Positions 17,376-25,705 of a stretch of 64,000 nucleotides of DNA are shown here, one piece after another. Source of the DNA: Allobogoriella deserti (GTDB lineage Bacteria; Actinomycetota; Actinomycetes; Actinomycetales; Actinomycetaceae); the NCBI RefSeq assembly GCF_042680605.1, contig NZ_JBHUEE010000003.1:62001-126000 (forward strand). Reading direction: 5' to 3'. The notes under the pieces are model-generated. The model saw only the letters and a list, made by a program, of their open reading frames with translations, was not told the origin of the DNA and searched no databases. The number at the start of each line of letters is the position of its first letter. Within the stretch, counting starts at the first letter, position 1. The translations under genes were made by a program, and so were the position numbers.

Positions 17376-18698
17376 TCAGCCGATGGCGGCCTCGACCTCC
17401 TCCCGGAACTGGGCAGCGGCCTCCTCGGGCGTCAGCCGTCCGAACAGGACCTCGGAGTTGTACCGCTTGAGGATGTCCTGGGTCTCCCCCGAGCCCACGG
17501 GCGGGACCGGCGGACTGTCGACGATCTCGTCCTCGAGGTCTGCCAGGAACTCGGCACCCCGCTGGTCCGGCTCGGGCAGCATCGGCGTGATCTGCTCGCG
17601 CACGTCCAGGTTCGCCGGAAGGCCGCGGTCGGCGAGAATGACCTCGCCGGCTTCGACGGAGTTGTTCATCCAGTCGATGAACATCGCGGCTTCCTCGGGG
17701 TGCTCGGTGGTCGCGGACATCGAGACGTACATGCCGGGCTTGTAATACATGCCGGGTCGTTCCTCGGTGCTCTCGCCGGGCCAACGCAGGAGCTCGAGTG
17801 ATTCGCCGGAGGCGTCCTCCAGGGTCGCGAGCTGGTTCGACCACCAGATGCCGACAGCGGCCTGTCCCTGACCGAACAGCGTGACCTCGGGTGCGGCATC
17901 GACCTGTTCGCTGCTCAGGCTCGCCGGAGTCTGGCCGCCGCTGGCCTGCAGGTTGAGCGCGATGTTCCAGTATTCGACGAGGAGCTCGTCCTCGTATCCG
18001 AGCTCACCGTCCGCCGTGTACAGCGACTGGCCGTGCTGCCGGGCGAAGACATTGAACCCGGCCTCGTTGGACCCGTGATCGACCAGGCCGTAGACGTCCT
18101 CGCCGCTGTCGCCGACGGCGGTCATCGCCTCCTGGTACTCCTCCCAGCTCCACGTCGTGTCGTCAGGCATCTCAACCCCGGCGTCCTCGAACACCCGCGG
18201 GTTGGCCAGGACCGAGTACACGTTGACGCCGTTGACGAGGCCGTAGAGTCCGCCGTCGGCCTCGCCGCTGGCGAGGATGGTGTCATCGATCGCATCGGTC
18301 GCGATGTCGTACTGGGAGAGGTCGGCGAGCACACCGCGACTGGAGTACTCGCGGAGGTAGCGCTCTTCCTGGTGCATGATGTCCGGCGTGTCCCCACCGG
18401 CGACGGCGGTGGCCAGCTTGTCCCAGTACGAGGACCAGTCCGTGAAGTCGGGGACGATGTCGATGTTCGGGTGTTCCTCCTCGAACATCTCGATGAGTTC
18501 CTGGTTGGCCTCGTGGCGAAAGTCCGAGCCCCACCAGGCGTAGCGCAGGGTGATCTGCTCGTCGCCGCCTTCCCCCTGGGCGCCGTCGCCGTCTGCGGCC
18601 TGCTCGGCCATGTTCTCTGACTGCCCGCAGGCCGCGGTGACGGCCAGGGCCAACGCGGCCCCGGCGGCCGGGACGAGGCGTCGCACGGTTCGGCTCAT
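17376..18698 (-). CDS. ABC transporter sugar-binding lipoprotein (family 1)
   Basis: 440 residues from ATG 18698; an upstream extension of the frame to 18860 has no signal-peptide character. Lipobox VTAAC precedes GQSENMAEQ. LRYAWWGSDFRHEANQELIEMF, DKLATAVAGGDTPDIMHQEERYL and SWEEYQEAM match MalE-like solute-binding proteins. Last gene of a permease-permease-binding-protein operon read from the operator at 20896. The 177-base gap to the second permease holds no further gene. Paralog of the orphan binding protein at 9852. Confidence 0.92.
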   Translation of the reverse strand: MSRTVRRLVPAAGAALALAVTAACGQSENMAEQAADGDGAQGEGGDEQITLRYAWWGSDFRHEANQELIEMFEEEHPNIDIVPDFTDWSSYWDKLATAVAGGDTPDIMHQEERYLREYSSRGVLADLSQYDIATDAIDDTILASGEADGGLYGLVNGVNVYSVLANPRVFEDAGVEMPDDTTWSWEEYQEAMTAVGDSGEDVYGLVDHGSNEAGFNVFARQHGQSLYTADGELGYEDELLVEYWNIALNLQASGGQTPASLSSEQVDAAPEVTLFGQGQAAVGIWWSNQLATLEDASGESLELLRWPGESTEERPGMYYKPGMYVSMSATTEHPEEAAMFIDWMNNSVEAGEVILADRGLPANLDVREQITPMLPEPDQRGAEFLADLEDEIVDSPPVPPVGSGETQDILKRYNSEVLFGRLTPEEAAAQFREEVEAAIG

Positions 18699-18875
18699 GA
18701 TCTCCAAGACCTCTCTGTCCGGTGATGCGTGGCTATGTGTTGGTGCCGAGGGACGCCTGCCGCCACGCCGTCGAGCGGGCGCCGCACGGTGGTCGTCGCC
18801 GTCCTTCTCGCGAAGGTCGGGATTGGGGGTCGGTTGGAGGGAACGTCGGTTCAGGGGCACCAGGTGCCGAGAGAG

Positions 18876-19820
18876 CTATTTGATGCCGGTGGTCGCAATC
18901 CCCTTCACGAGGTACTTCTGACCGAAGAGGAAGACGAAGAACACCGGGATGAGGGAAACGATCGACATGGCGAAGAGCGCTCCCCATGACGACTGCCCGG
19001 TGGAGTCCACGAACGTGTTCAGGGCGATCGGCACGGTGTAGTTGTCGGGCTGGGTGAGGAAGATCAGTTGGGAGAAGAAGTCGTTCCAGGTCCAGATGAA
19101 GGTGAAGATGGCCGTCGTCGCCAGCGCCGGAAGCGAGAGCGGCAGCATGACCTGGAAGAAGATCCGGCCGTGTCCCGCGCCGTCGATTCGAGCGGCCTCG
19201 TCGAGCTCACGCGGAATGCCCCGGAAGAACTGGACCATGAGAAAGACGAAGAAGGCGTCCGTGGCGAGGAACTTCGGCACCACGAGGGGCAAGAAGGTGT
19301 TGATCCACCCGAGTTCGGAGAAGAGCACGTACTGCGGGACGATGATCACGTGGATCGGGAGCATGATCGAAATGAGCATGATCGCGAACCACAGTCCGCG
19401 GAAGCGGAAGTTCAGCCGCGCGAACGCGTAGGCGGCCATCGCGCAGGAGATGAGGTTTCCCAGCACCGCGCCGAGCACGATGATCGCCGAATTGAGCAGG
19501 TAGTGCGAGAACGGGTGCAGCAGCGCTGTCCACCCGCTCGCGTAGTTCGACAGGTCCAGGGCGGAGGGGATCAGGCCGGGTTCGCGGAAGATGAGATCGT
19601 TCGGCTTGAACGAGGACGCGAGCATCCACAGCAACGGGTAGAGCATCCCGAACCCCGCCGCGACGAGGATGAGGTGCTTGACCCCGGAGCGTAGCCAGAC
19701 CCACCGTGACGGCGGCCTGCCCGGCATCGAGGCCGCGATCTCACTCAGGCTCTCGCCGCGGCTCTCGCGCGTGGCCGGCGACTTCTCCGGCGTCGCCTCG
19801 CGGGTGATGGGGTCAGTCAT
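18876..19820 (-). CDS. ABC sugar transporter permease (MalG type)
   Basis: 314 residues with six predicted membrane helices and the cytoplasmic EAA loop ELDEAARIDGAGHGRIFFQ used to dock the ATPase. The C-terminal YLVKGIATTGIK is typical of MalG-like subunits. The start overlaps the stop of the upstream permease by eight bases. No ATPase gene is nearby, so an MsiK-like shared ATPase encoded elsewhere is likely, as in many actinobacteria. Confidence 0.93.
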   Translation of the reverse strand: MTDPITREATPEKSPATRESRGESLSEIAASMPGRPPSRWVWLRSGVKHLILVAAGFGMLYPLLWMLASSFKPNDLIFREPGLIPSALDLSNYASGWTALLHPFSHYLLNSAIIVLGAVLGNLISCAMAAYAFARLNFRFRGLWFAIMLISIMLPIHVIIVPQYVLFSELGWINTFLPLVVPKFLATDAFFVFLMVQFFRGIPRELDEAARIDGAGHGRIFFQVMLPLSLPALATTAIFTFIWTWNDFFSQLIFLTQPDNYTVPIALNTFVDSTGQSSWGALFAMSIVSLIPVFFVFLFGQKYLVKGIATTGIK

Positions 19821-20751
19821 TGTAGAAAACCCAATACTTCGAGGCGAAGAAGTTGATCGCCGTCAGCGCGGCGATGATGACCAGCAGGACCCACGCCATG
19901 GCGGAGGCGTACCCCATGTCGAAGCTGCGGAATCCCTGCTGGTACAGGTACAGCGTGTAGAACAGCGTCGAATCGGCCGGGCCGCCCGTTCCACCCGAGA
20001 CCACAAATGCCTGAGTGAAGGCCTGGAACGCTCCGATGATCTGCAGGACGAGGTTGAAGAAGATGATCGGCGTCAGCAGCGGGATCGTGATGGAGAAGAA
20101 CTGGCGGAGCTTTCCCGCACCGTCGATAGCGGCCGCCTCGTAGTACATCGACGGAATCTGGCGCAGGCCGGCCAGGAAGATGATCATGGGCGCGCCGAAG
20201 GTCCACACGTTGAGGATGATCAGGGTGCTGAGCGCGTAGTCCGGGTGCGAGACCCAGCCCTGCCCCTGGATACCGAACAGCGCGAGAACCTGGTTGATCA
20301 GTCCGTTCGTCCCGAAGACCTGACGCCACAGGATGGCGATCGCAACCGAGGCGCCGAGCAACGAAGGCAGGTAGAACACCGAGCGGTACAGCGCCAGGCC
20401 GCGCAGCCCGCGATCCAGGACCACGGCGAGCAGGAGCGCCAGGACGAGCTGGAGGGGAACCGAGACGCCCACGTAGGTGAAGGTCACCCGCAGCGAGTTC
20501 ATCAGGCGCGGGTCGTCGAGCATCGCCCGGTAGTTCTCCAGGCCGATCCACCCCGGATCGGTCAGCAGGTCGTAGTCGGTGAAGGACAGGTAGAGCGACG
20601 CCACCAGCGGGCCCGCCGTGATGAGGAAGAGCCCCACGAACCACGGCGCCAGGAAGAAGACCGCCGCCTTGCCGTCGCCACGTTCGGACGGTGCCGGCGA
20701 CCGCCGCCCCTTCCCGTTCCTCAGGCGGGAGAGCTCCGCGAGCGCCGTCAT
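19813..20751 (-). CDS. ABC sugar transporter permease (MalF type)
   Basis: 312 residues from ATG 20751. Membrane helices start near residue 30 (AVFFLAPWFVGLFLITAGPL) and the EAA loop is YYEAAAIDGAGKLRQFFSI. The frame is open to 20937, but the predicted promoter (-35 at 20937-20932, -10 at 20914-20909) and operator occupy that stretch, so the start must lie downstream. ATG 20751 overlaps the stop of a 30-codon upstream reading frame with a strong Shine-Dalgarno, suggesting coupled translation. GTG 20799 is the other candidate. Closely related to the permease at 32357. Confidence 0.88.
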   Translation of the reverse strand: MTALAELSRLRNGKGRRSPAPSERGDGKAAVFFLAPWFVGLFLITAGPLVASLYLSFTDYDLLTDPGWIGLENYRAMLDDPRLMNSLRVTFTYVGVSVPLQLVLALLLAVVLDRGLRGLALYRSVFYLPSLLGASVAIAILWRQVFGTNGLINQVLALFGIQGQGWVSHPDYALSTLIILNVWTFGAPMIIFLAGLRQIPSMYYEAAAIDGAGKLRQFFSITIPLLTPIIFFNLVLQIIGAFQAFTQAFVVSGGTGGPADSTLFYTLYLYQQGFRSFDMGYASAMAWVLLVIIAALTAINFFASKYWVFYND

Positions 20752-20840
20752 CGCCGGGCCGTCCTGCTCCGACGGGCCTCGACCCCCGGCCGGGTACACC
20801 GCCGCGAACCACTCCGTGGGGTGGCGGGGGAGCGCTTCAT
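20748..20840 (-). CDS. Possible 30-codon leader peptide upstream of the MalF-type permease
   Basis: ATG 20840 has GAGGAGG four bases upstream, the best ribosome site in this leader. The encoded MKRSPATPRSGSRRC... peptide is Arg-rich and ends in TGA overlapping the permease ATG as ATGA. It lies wholly downstream of the predicted transcription start. It could be a translated leader that delivers ribosomes to the permease start, or a relic of a frameshifted N-terminus. Confidence 0.45.
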   Translation of the reverse strand: MKRSPATPRSGSRRCTRPGVEARRSRTARR

Positions 20841-20895
20841 GCGTCCTCCTCGGCTGATCGTCGTTGATGGCCGGGTGCGCCGCACCCCGCCCGAA

Positions 20896-20908
20896 GGAAA
20901 GCGTTTCC
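20896..20908. promoter_or_regulatory. Palindromic LacI-type operator GGAAAGCGTTTCC
   Basis: Arms GGAAA and TTTCC around GCG, at the predicted start of transcription of the sugar ABC operon, so bound repressor would block initiation. Confidence 0.7.
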
Positions 20909-20937
20909 ACTATGACCACGCCCTGGCGCCACGTCAA
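20909..20937 (-). promoter_or_regulatory. Promoter of the sugar ABC operon
   Basis: Minus-strand TTGACG (20937-20932), 17-base spacer, CATAGT (20914-20909). The start site would fall inside the 20896-20908 operator. Confidence 0.6.
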
Positions 20938-21073
20938 GCATCTTCCGGACCGACTTGGTGCAGTCGTCGACAGGGCAGGTCAGGATGCCGTTTCCGGCCG
21001 AAGCGGGCACTTACGGAGGCGAGCGACCCGAGCCCACACGACCGGCGGGTCACGGAACCGCGGCCACCCAGGC

Positions 21074-21085
21074 GGAAACGCTTAC
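21074..21085. promoter_or_regulatory. LacI-type operator, upstream copy (GGAAACGCTTAC)
   Basis: 76 bases upstream of a near-identical site at 21150-21162, in the region divergent from the ABC operon. Pairing with the downstream site or with 20896 could allow looping. Confidence 0.5.
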
Positions 21086-21129
21086 TGGGATTGGACGAAA
21101 GCGACGGCAGACGTCCCGAAATCTCTCGC

Positions 21130-21164
21130 TTGACAGCCGAACTCAACCGGGAAACGCTTACCGC
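21130..21164 (+). promoter_or_regulatory. Leaderless promoter with overlapping LacI-type operator
   Basis: TTGACA (21130-21135), exactly 17 bases, AACGCT (21153-21158), then six bases to ATG 21165, so the mRNA should begin at the start codon. The operator GGAAACGCTTACC (21150-21162) covers the -10. No Shine-Dalgarno is present. Confidence 0.6.
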
Positions 21165-23201
21165 ATGCAAGCGACGGACGACGGCGACGGCCGGCTTCGC
21201 GTCGCCGTCGTCGGCGCCATGGGCTTCGGCGCCTTCCACCTGCGCGCCCTGCAGGACCTGACCGACACCGCGGTCCTGACCGCCGTCGTCGATCCGCGAC
21301 CGGCCGCCGGTGAGGTCCTCGAGATGCTCGGCCGGGCACCGCAGTACGCGTCCTTGACCGATCTGCTCGCCGAGCAGCGGCCGGACATCGTGGTGATCGC
21401 CAGTCCGATCCCCACCCACGCACCGCTCGCCGAAGAGGCCATGCGGGCCGGGTGCCACCTCCTCCTGGAAAAGCCCCCGACGGCGTCCCTCGCGGAGTAC
21501 GAGAACCTGCTCGCCGTCGCGCAGGAGACCGGCCGGGTGGTCCAGGTCGGGTTCCAGGCCGACGGCTCGAGTGCCTACGACGCGATCGCCGCCGCAGTCG
21601 CGGCCGGTGAGATCGGGGAGGTCCGCGGCGTCGGGGCGGTCGGGACCTGGGTTCGCGCGACGAGCTACTTCGCACGGGCGCCGTGGGCGGGTCGGCGGCG
21701 TCTGGACGGCGTCGACGTCGTGGACGGCGTGGTCACCAACCCGCTCGCTCATGCCGTCCAGGCCGCGTTGCGGCTGGCTGGAGCGCGCCGCGCCGAGGAC
21801 GTGGCGGCTGTCGAGGCCGAGCTCTTCCGGGCCAACGACATCGAGGCGGACGACACGTCCTCGATCCGCATCATCACCGCGACCGCCCTCCCGGTTGCTG
21901 TCGGCCTGACGCTCTGCGCGGCGGCGCACTCCGAGCCGCGGGTGATCGTGCACGGTTCGGCGGGCCGCATCGTGTACTGGTACAAGACCGACCGGATCGA
22001 GATCTCCACCGCGCGCGGGTCCCGCTCGCTCACCGCGACGTCCACGGGTGCGTTGGCCGACCTCGTGGCGCACCTGCGCGGCGACACGGCCGAGCCGGCG
22101 AGCCCGCTCACGCACGCGGGGGCGTTCATGCGGGTGATGGAGGCGGTGCGCACGGCACCGGAACCGGCGACGATCCCCGCCCGGTTGACGACCTGGCACG
22201 AGGACGAGGTGGGTCGGCACGTCGTCGTCGACGACGTCGAGGCGTGGTGTGAACGTGTGGCGGAGTCGCTGCGCACCTTCACCACGCTCGGTGCGCCGTG
22301 GGCACCTCGGCACAGCACGCTCGCCACGCTGCGCCTGAGTGAGACGACCGGTGCACCCGAGGTGGCGCGGTACGTGGACGGCGCCGGGACGTCAGCGCTC
22401 GACAGTCCCCGTCCGCACCTGCACCCGGTACGGACCACCGCGGGCGTGCTGGTCAGCGCCGTCGCTCCGGCGGACCACACCTGGCACGCCGGGGTCGGGA
22501 TGGCGGTTCAGGATGTCGGCGGCCACAACCTGTGGGGCGGCCGGACGTACGTGCGCGGCAGCGGATACATGTGGCGCGACGACCACGGGCGCATCACCCA
22601 CGAGCAGTGGCGCGCCACGCCCGGACAGGCGCATCCGACCGAGTCCGGTGACGAGCACGGTGAGCATCGCGACGGCGGGTACATGGAGGCCGAGCTCGCG
22701 TGGCGCGGACACGACGGCTCGGTCCTGCTGACCGAGATCCGCACCCTCACGTGGGGCCCGGAGGAGCGCGGCTGGCGGCTCGAGTGGACGTCGGCGCTGA
22801 CGAACGCCACCACCGACACGCTCGCCCTCGGCTCACCCGGCTCGAACGGCCGGGTCGGTGGTGGCTACGGCGGCTTCTTCTGGCGTCTGCCGGCGTGCTC
22901 CGACGTCGATGTGCGCACCGCGCAGGCCCGGGGAGAGGAAGCGGTGCACGGCACCGTGGCGCCGTGGCTCGCCTGGTCCGCGACGACGGCGGAGGGCGAC
23001 GTCACCCTCGTGATCACCAGCGACGACGGCGACCCGTGGTTCGTCCGGGTGGCGGGCTACCCGGGATTCGGATCGTCGCTGGCGTGGTCCGAGGCGATCC
23101 AGCTCGCGCCGGCGACGTCGATCTCGCGCCGGTTCCGGATCTTCATCGCCGACGGCCGCCTCACAGACGATGAGGCGGCCGAGGTCGCCGCTCGCCTCTG
23201 A
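21165..23201 (+). CDS. Gfo/Idh/MocA oxidoreductase fused to a PmoA-like (DUF6807) domain
   Basis: 678 residues. The N-terminal Rossmann fold (VAVVGAMGFGAFHLRAL) and VVIASPIPTHAPLAEEAMRAGCHLLLEKPP form a standard NAD(P)-dependent sugar dehydrogenase (to about residue 390). From HLHPVRTTAGVLVSAVAP through DHTWHAGVGMAVQDVGGHNLWGGRTYV and RVGGGYGGFFWRLP the C-terminal half follows the domain often labelled methane-oxygenase PmoA-like, found in sugar-degradation loci. The fusion suggests the two activities work on one sugar. The leaderless promoter fixes the ATG. Divergent from the ABC importer that probably supplies the substrate. Confidence 0.82.
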   Translation: MQATDDGDGRLRVAVVGAMGFGAFHLRALQDLTDTAVLTAVVDPRPAAGEVLEMLGRAPQYASLTDLLAEQRPDIVVIASPIPTHAPLAEEAMRAGCHLLLEKPPTASLAEYENLLAVAQETGRVVQVGFQADGSSAYDAIAAAVAAGEIGEVRGVGAVGTWVRATSYFARAPWAGRRRLDGVDVVDGVVTNPLAHAVQAALRLAGARRAEDVAAVEAELFRANDIEADDTSSIRIITATALPVAVGLTLCAAAHSEPRVIVHGSAGRIVYWYKTDRIEISTARGSRSLTATSTGALADLVAHLRGDTAEPASPLTHAGAFMRVMEAVRTAPEPATIPARLTTWHEDEVGRHVVVDDVEAWCERVAESLRTFTTLGAPWAPRHSTLATLRLSETTGAPEVARYVDGAGTSALDSPRPHLHPVRTTAGVLVSAVAPADHTWHAGVGMAVQDVGGHNLWGGRTYVRGSGYMWRDDHGRITHEQWRATPGQAHPTESGDEHGEHRDGGYMEAELAWRGHDGSVLLTEIRTLTWGPEERGWRLEWTSALTNATTDTLALGSPGSNGRVGGGYGGFFWRLPACSDVDVRTAQARGEEAVHGTVAPWLAWSATTAEGDVTLVITSDDGDPWFVRVAGYPGFGSSLAWSEAIQLAPATSISRRFRIFIADGRLTDDEAAEVAARL

Positions 23202-23222
23202 GCGCACCTCCGCCCCCACCAC

Positions 23223-23303
23223 CCCACCGCCGAGAGCGGAAACCTGCGTCAAAAGCGGTTGTCTGAACATCCGCTTTTGACGCAGATGTCCGCTCTCGGT
23301 GGG
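23223..23303. terminator. Long inverted repeat between convergent genes (palindromic element 1)
   Basis: Outer arms CCGAGAGCGGA (23230-23240) and TCCGCTCTCGG (23289-23299), inner arms TGCGTCAAAAGCGG (23245-23258) and CCGCTTTTGACGCA (23271-23284), with a 12-base loop and one four-base internal mismatch. Likely a bidirectional terminator without a U-tract. Related to the element at 46638. Confidence 0.7.
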
Positions 23304-24638
23304 CTACAGCTCGACGCCGAGCCCGAGCTGCTCGACCTCCACCGGATCGCCGGTGCTGATCGAGGCGTTGGCGGCGATGCCGACGGCGACGGCGCGCACC
23401 CCGTCGACGTATCCGGCCCGGCGGCCCAGCGGGTCTTCGGAGGGGCCGTGGAAGATGTCGTTCAGGAGGATCGCGTCGCCACCGCCGTGGGAGCCGACGC
23501 CCATCGGAATCTCCACCTCACGGGCGCGCTCCCAGTGCCGCTGGACCACGAGCCGCTCCCCCTTCGGGCGAACCGCGTCGGCATCCTGCGCCTCTCGGGC
23601 GCTCGGGTCGAGCACCGACCGACCTTGGGCGTCGACCTCGACCGACCCGCGCTCGACCACCTCGAGCTCGGCGCGACCACGCGTACCGTTCACGGTGACG
23701 CGATATCCCTCCCACGGCGCGTGCGCGTTGAGTGAGTAGGTCAGCAGCGCGCCGCGGCGGTAGTCCACGAGGACCGCCATGTTGTCCTCGATGGTGACCC
23801 CGGGCGCGAAGACGTCCTGGTCGCGCAGGTACCCGTCATGCTGCTCGGACTCCAGGTACAGGCGGCGCAACGACTCGTCGCGCGACATGTCCAGCGACCA
23901 CCGGTCCCCCGGCATCGCCTCACGCCCGCGGGCCGGCCGCGGGCCCGCCTCGGCGCGACCGGCGCCGTCGTCGCCGTAGAAGGCGCGCCGGCCGCGCGCG
24001 TAGACGCGGGTCGGGGTGTCGGCGAGCCACCAGTTGACGAGGTCGAAGTGGTGCGAGGACTTGTGGACGAGCAGGCCGCCGGAGCCGGCCTTGTCCCGGT
24101 GCCACCGCCGGAAGTAGTCCGCCCCGTGCACCGTGTCCAGCGCCCACTCGAAGTGCACCGACGTGACCTCGCCGAGCTCCCCGGAGGCGATGACCTCCTT
24201 GAGCGAGGAGTTCCGGGGCGAGTAGCGGTAGTTGAACGTCATCACGAGGTCTCGGCCGCTCCAGTCCACGGCCTCGGTGATGCGGCGGCACCCCTCGGCG
24301 TCGATCGTCAGGGGCTTCTCGACCACGACGTCGGCACCGGCCAGCAGGGCGCGGGAGACCAGGTCGGCGTGAGTGTGGTCCGGGGAGGTGACGACGACGG
24401 CGTCCACCGACTCCTCTCGGATCATCACCTCCAACCGGTCCGGTGTGTACCGCGGCAGTGGCCCGAGTCCGGCCTCGGCGATGACACCGTCGTAGAAATC
24501 GATGCGGCCCGGATTGGTGTCGCACCAGGCGACAAGGTCGGCGACATCCGCGTGATCGCCGATCATGGCGCGGACGTACATCCCGGCGCGGTGGCCGGTC
24601 CCGGCGACGGCGTAGCGGCGGACGGACGACTTCGTCAT
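23304..24638 (-). CDS. Gfo/Idh/MocA family oxidoreductase
   Basis: 444 residues from ATG 24638 (TGAGGAG upstream). N-terminal Rossmann motif AVAGTGHRAGMYVRAM, then VVVTSPDHTHADLVSRALLAGADVVVEKPLT with the family EKP lysine. The C-terminal substrate domain holds HKSSHHFDLVNWWL. A sugar or sugar-acid dehydrogenase of unknown specificity. Its own promoter region carries a LacI-type operator, separating it from the osmoprotectant-type operon upstream. Confidence 0.88.
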   Translation of the reverse strand: MTKSSVRRYAVAGTGHRAGMYVRAMIGDHADVADLVAWCDTNPGRIDFYDGVIAEAGLGPLPRYTPDRLEVMIREESVDAVVVTSPDHTHADLVSRALLAGADVVVEKPLTIDAEGCRRITEAVDWSGRDLVMTFNYRYSPRNSSLKEVIASGELGEVTSVHFEWALDTVHGADYFRRWHRDKAGSGGLLVHKSSHHFDLVNWWLADTPTRVYARGRRAFYGDDGAGRAEAGPRPARGREAMPGDRWSLDMSRDESLRRLYLESEQHDGYLRDQDVFAPGVTIEDNMAVLVDYRRGALLTYSLNAHAPWEGYRVTVNGTRGRAELEVVERGSVEVDAQGRSVLDPSAREAQDADAVRPKGERLVVQRHWERAREVEIPMGVGSHGGGDAILLNDIFHGPSEDPLGRRAGYVDGVRAVAVGIAANASISTGDPVEVEQLGLGVEL

Positions 24639-24659
24639 CGGCGTGCTCCTCAGCTGGGT

Positions 24660-24671
24660 GAAAGCGCTTAC
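24660..24671. promoter_or_regulatory. LacI-type operator (GAAAGCGCTTAC) of the Gfo/Idh gene
   Basis: Near-palindrome 22 bases before the ATG and five bases past a minus-strand CATGCT -10 candidate (24681-24676), the same position relative to the start site as at 20896. Confidence 0.6.
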
Positions 24672-24730
24672 GCCCAGCATGCCAGATGCACCGGCCGGGT
24701 CGGCCGCCCGGTCGCTGTCAGGGCCACGCT

Positions 24731-25675
24731 TCAGTCGAGGAACCCTTGATCTGTCAGCCACTCTTCGGCCACGTCGTCAGCCGACCGGCCTTCGATGTCG
24801 ACTTGCGCGTTCAGTTCGGCCATGGTCTCGTTGTCCAGCGCCTCGGCGATCGGCGTGAGGATCTCGGCGATCTCCGGATACTCCTCGTCCGTCTCTGCCC
24901 GCACCGTCGGGGAGGCGTTGTAGATGGGGAAGAAGCTCCGGTCGTCCTCGAGCACTGTGAGGTCGAACGCAGCGATGCGGGCGTCGGTGGCGAAGACCTC
25001 GCCGACGTTGCAGGTCCCGCCGTCGCGCAGCTCGGTATAGATGATGGCCTCGCCGACGGTGCTGATGTTCCCGTCCGGCAGGTCCTGGAGGTCGTACGTC
25101 TCGAGCACGCCGGGCAGCCCGTCGTCCCGGGCGGCGAACTCGGACTCCACGCACAACGTGAGCGCCTCCGGATTGTCCTGAAGCAGTGCGGTCAGATCGG
25201 ACATGGAGGACAGCCCGAGATCCTGCGCCGTCTCCGTGCTCGCTGCCAGAGCGTAGGCGTTGTTGATCGGTGAGCGCGCCAGCCACGCCACCCCGTTCTC
25301 CTCGAGGTCGGCCTCTGCGACGGCGTCGAACTGCTGCTGCGGGTCGGCGATCGGCTCGGTCTCGCCCAGGTAGGTGATCCACCCGGTTCCGGTGTACTCC
25401 CAGTAGAGATCGATGTCGCCTGAGGTCAGCGCCGTGCGTACGTTGGCGCTGGACTCGATGCCGGTCTGGTCCTCCACGTTCGCCCCGGCGTTCTCCAGCG
25501 CGAGCATCGTCATGTGACCGAGAATGATGCTCTCCGCGAAGCTCTTCGAGCCGATGGTGAGGTCGGCGCCTGCGAGCGGGCCCTCGCCGTCACCCCCGCC
25601 CGTGTCGCTGCACGCCGTGAGCAGCAGGCTTGCCGTGACCGCGGTCGCCAGGGTGAGACGGGAACGTGAACGCAT
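24731..25675 (-). CDS. Osmoprotectant/quaternary-amine-type ABC binding lipoprotein (ProX/OpuC family)
   Basis: 314 residues with lipobox LLLTAC. LTIGSKSFAESIILGHMTMLALENAG, TALTSGDIDLYWEYTGTGW and FATDARIAAFDLTVLEDD are characteristic of glycine-betaine/choline/carnitine-binding OpuAC-like proteins. GAAGGAAG precedes the ATG. Last gene of the operon. The usual aromatic cage cannot be confirmed by eye, and the sugar-acid-type enolase at the operon head makes a substrate other than an osmolyte possible. Confidence 0.88.
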   Translation of the reverse strand: MRSRSRLTLATAVTASLLLTACSDTGGGDGEGPLAGADLTIGSKSFAESIILGHMTMLALENAGANVEDQTGIESSANVRTALTSGDIDLYWEYTGTGWITYLGETEPIADPQQQFDAVAEADLEENGVAWLARSPINNAYALAASTETAQDLGLSSMSDLTALLQDNPEALTLCVESEFAARDDGLPGVLETYDLQDLPDGNISTVGEAIIYTELRDGGTCNVGEVFATDARIAAFDLTVLEDDRSFFPIYNASPTVRAETDEEYPEIAEILTPIAEALDNETMAELNAQVDIEGRSADDVAEEWLTDQGFLD

Positions 25676-25705
25676 GAGTGCTTCCTTCTTTCCGGTGGGC
25701 AGTGG

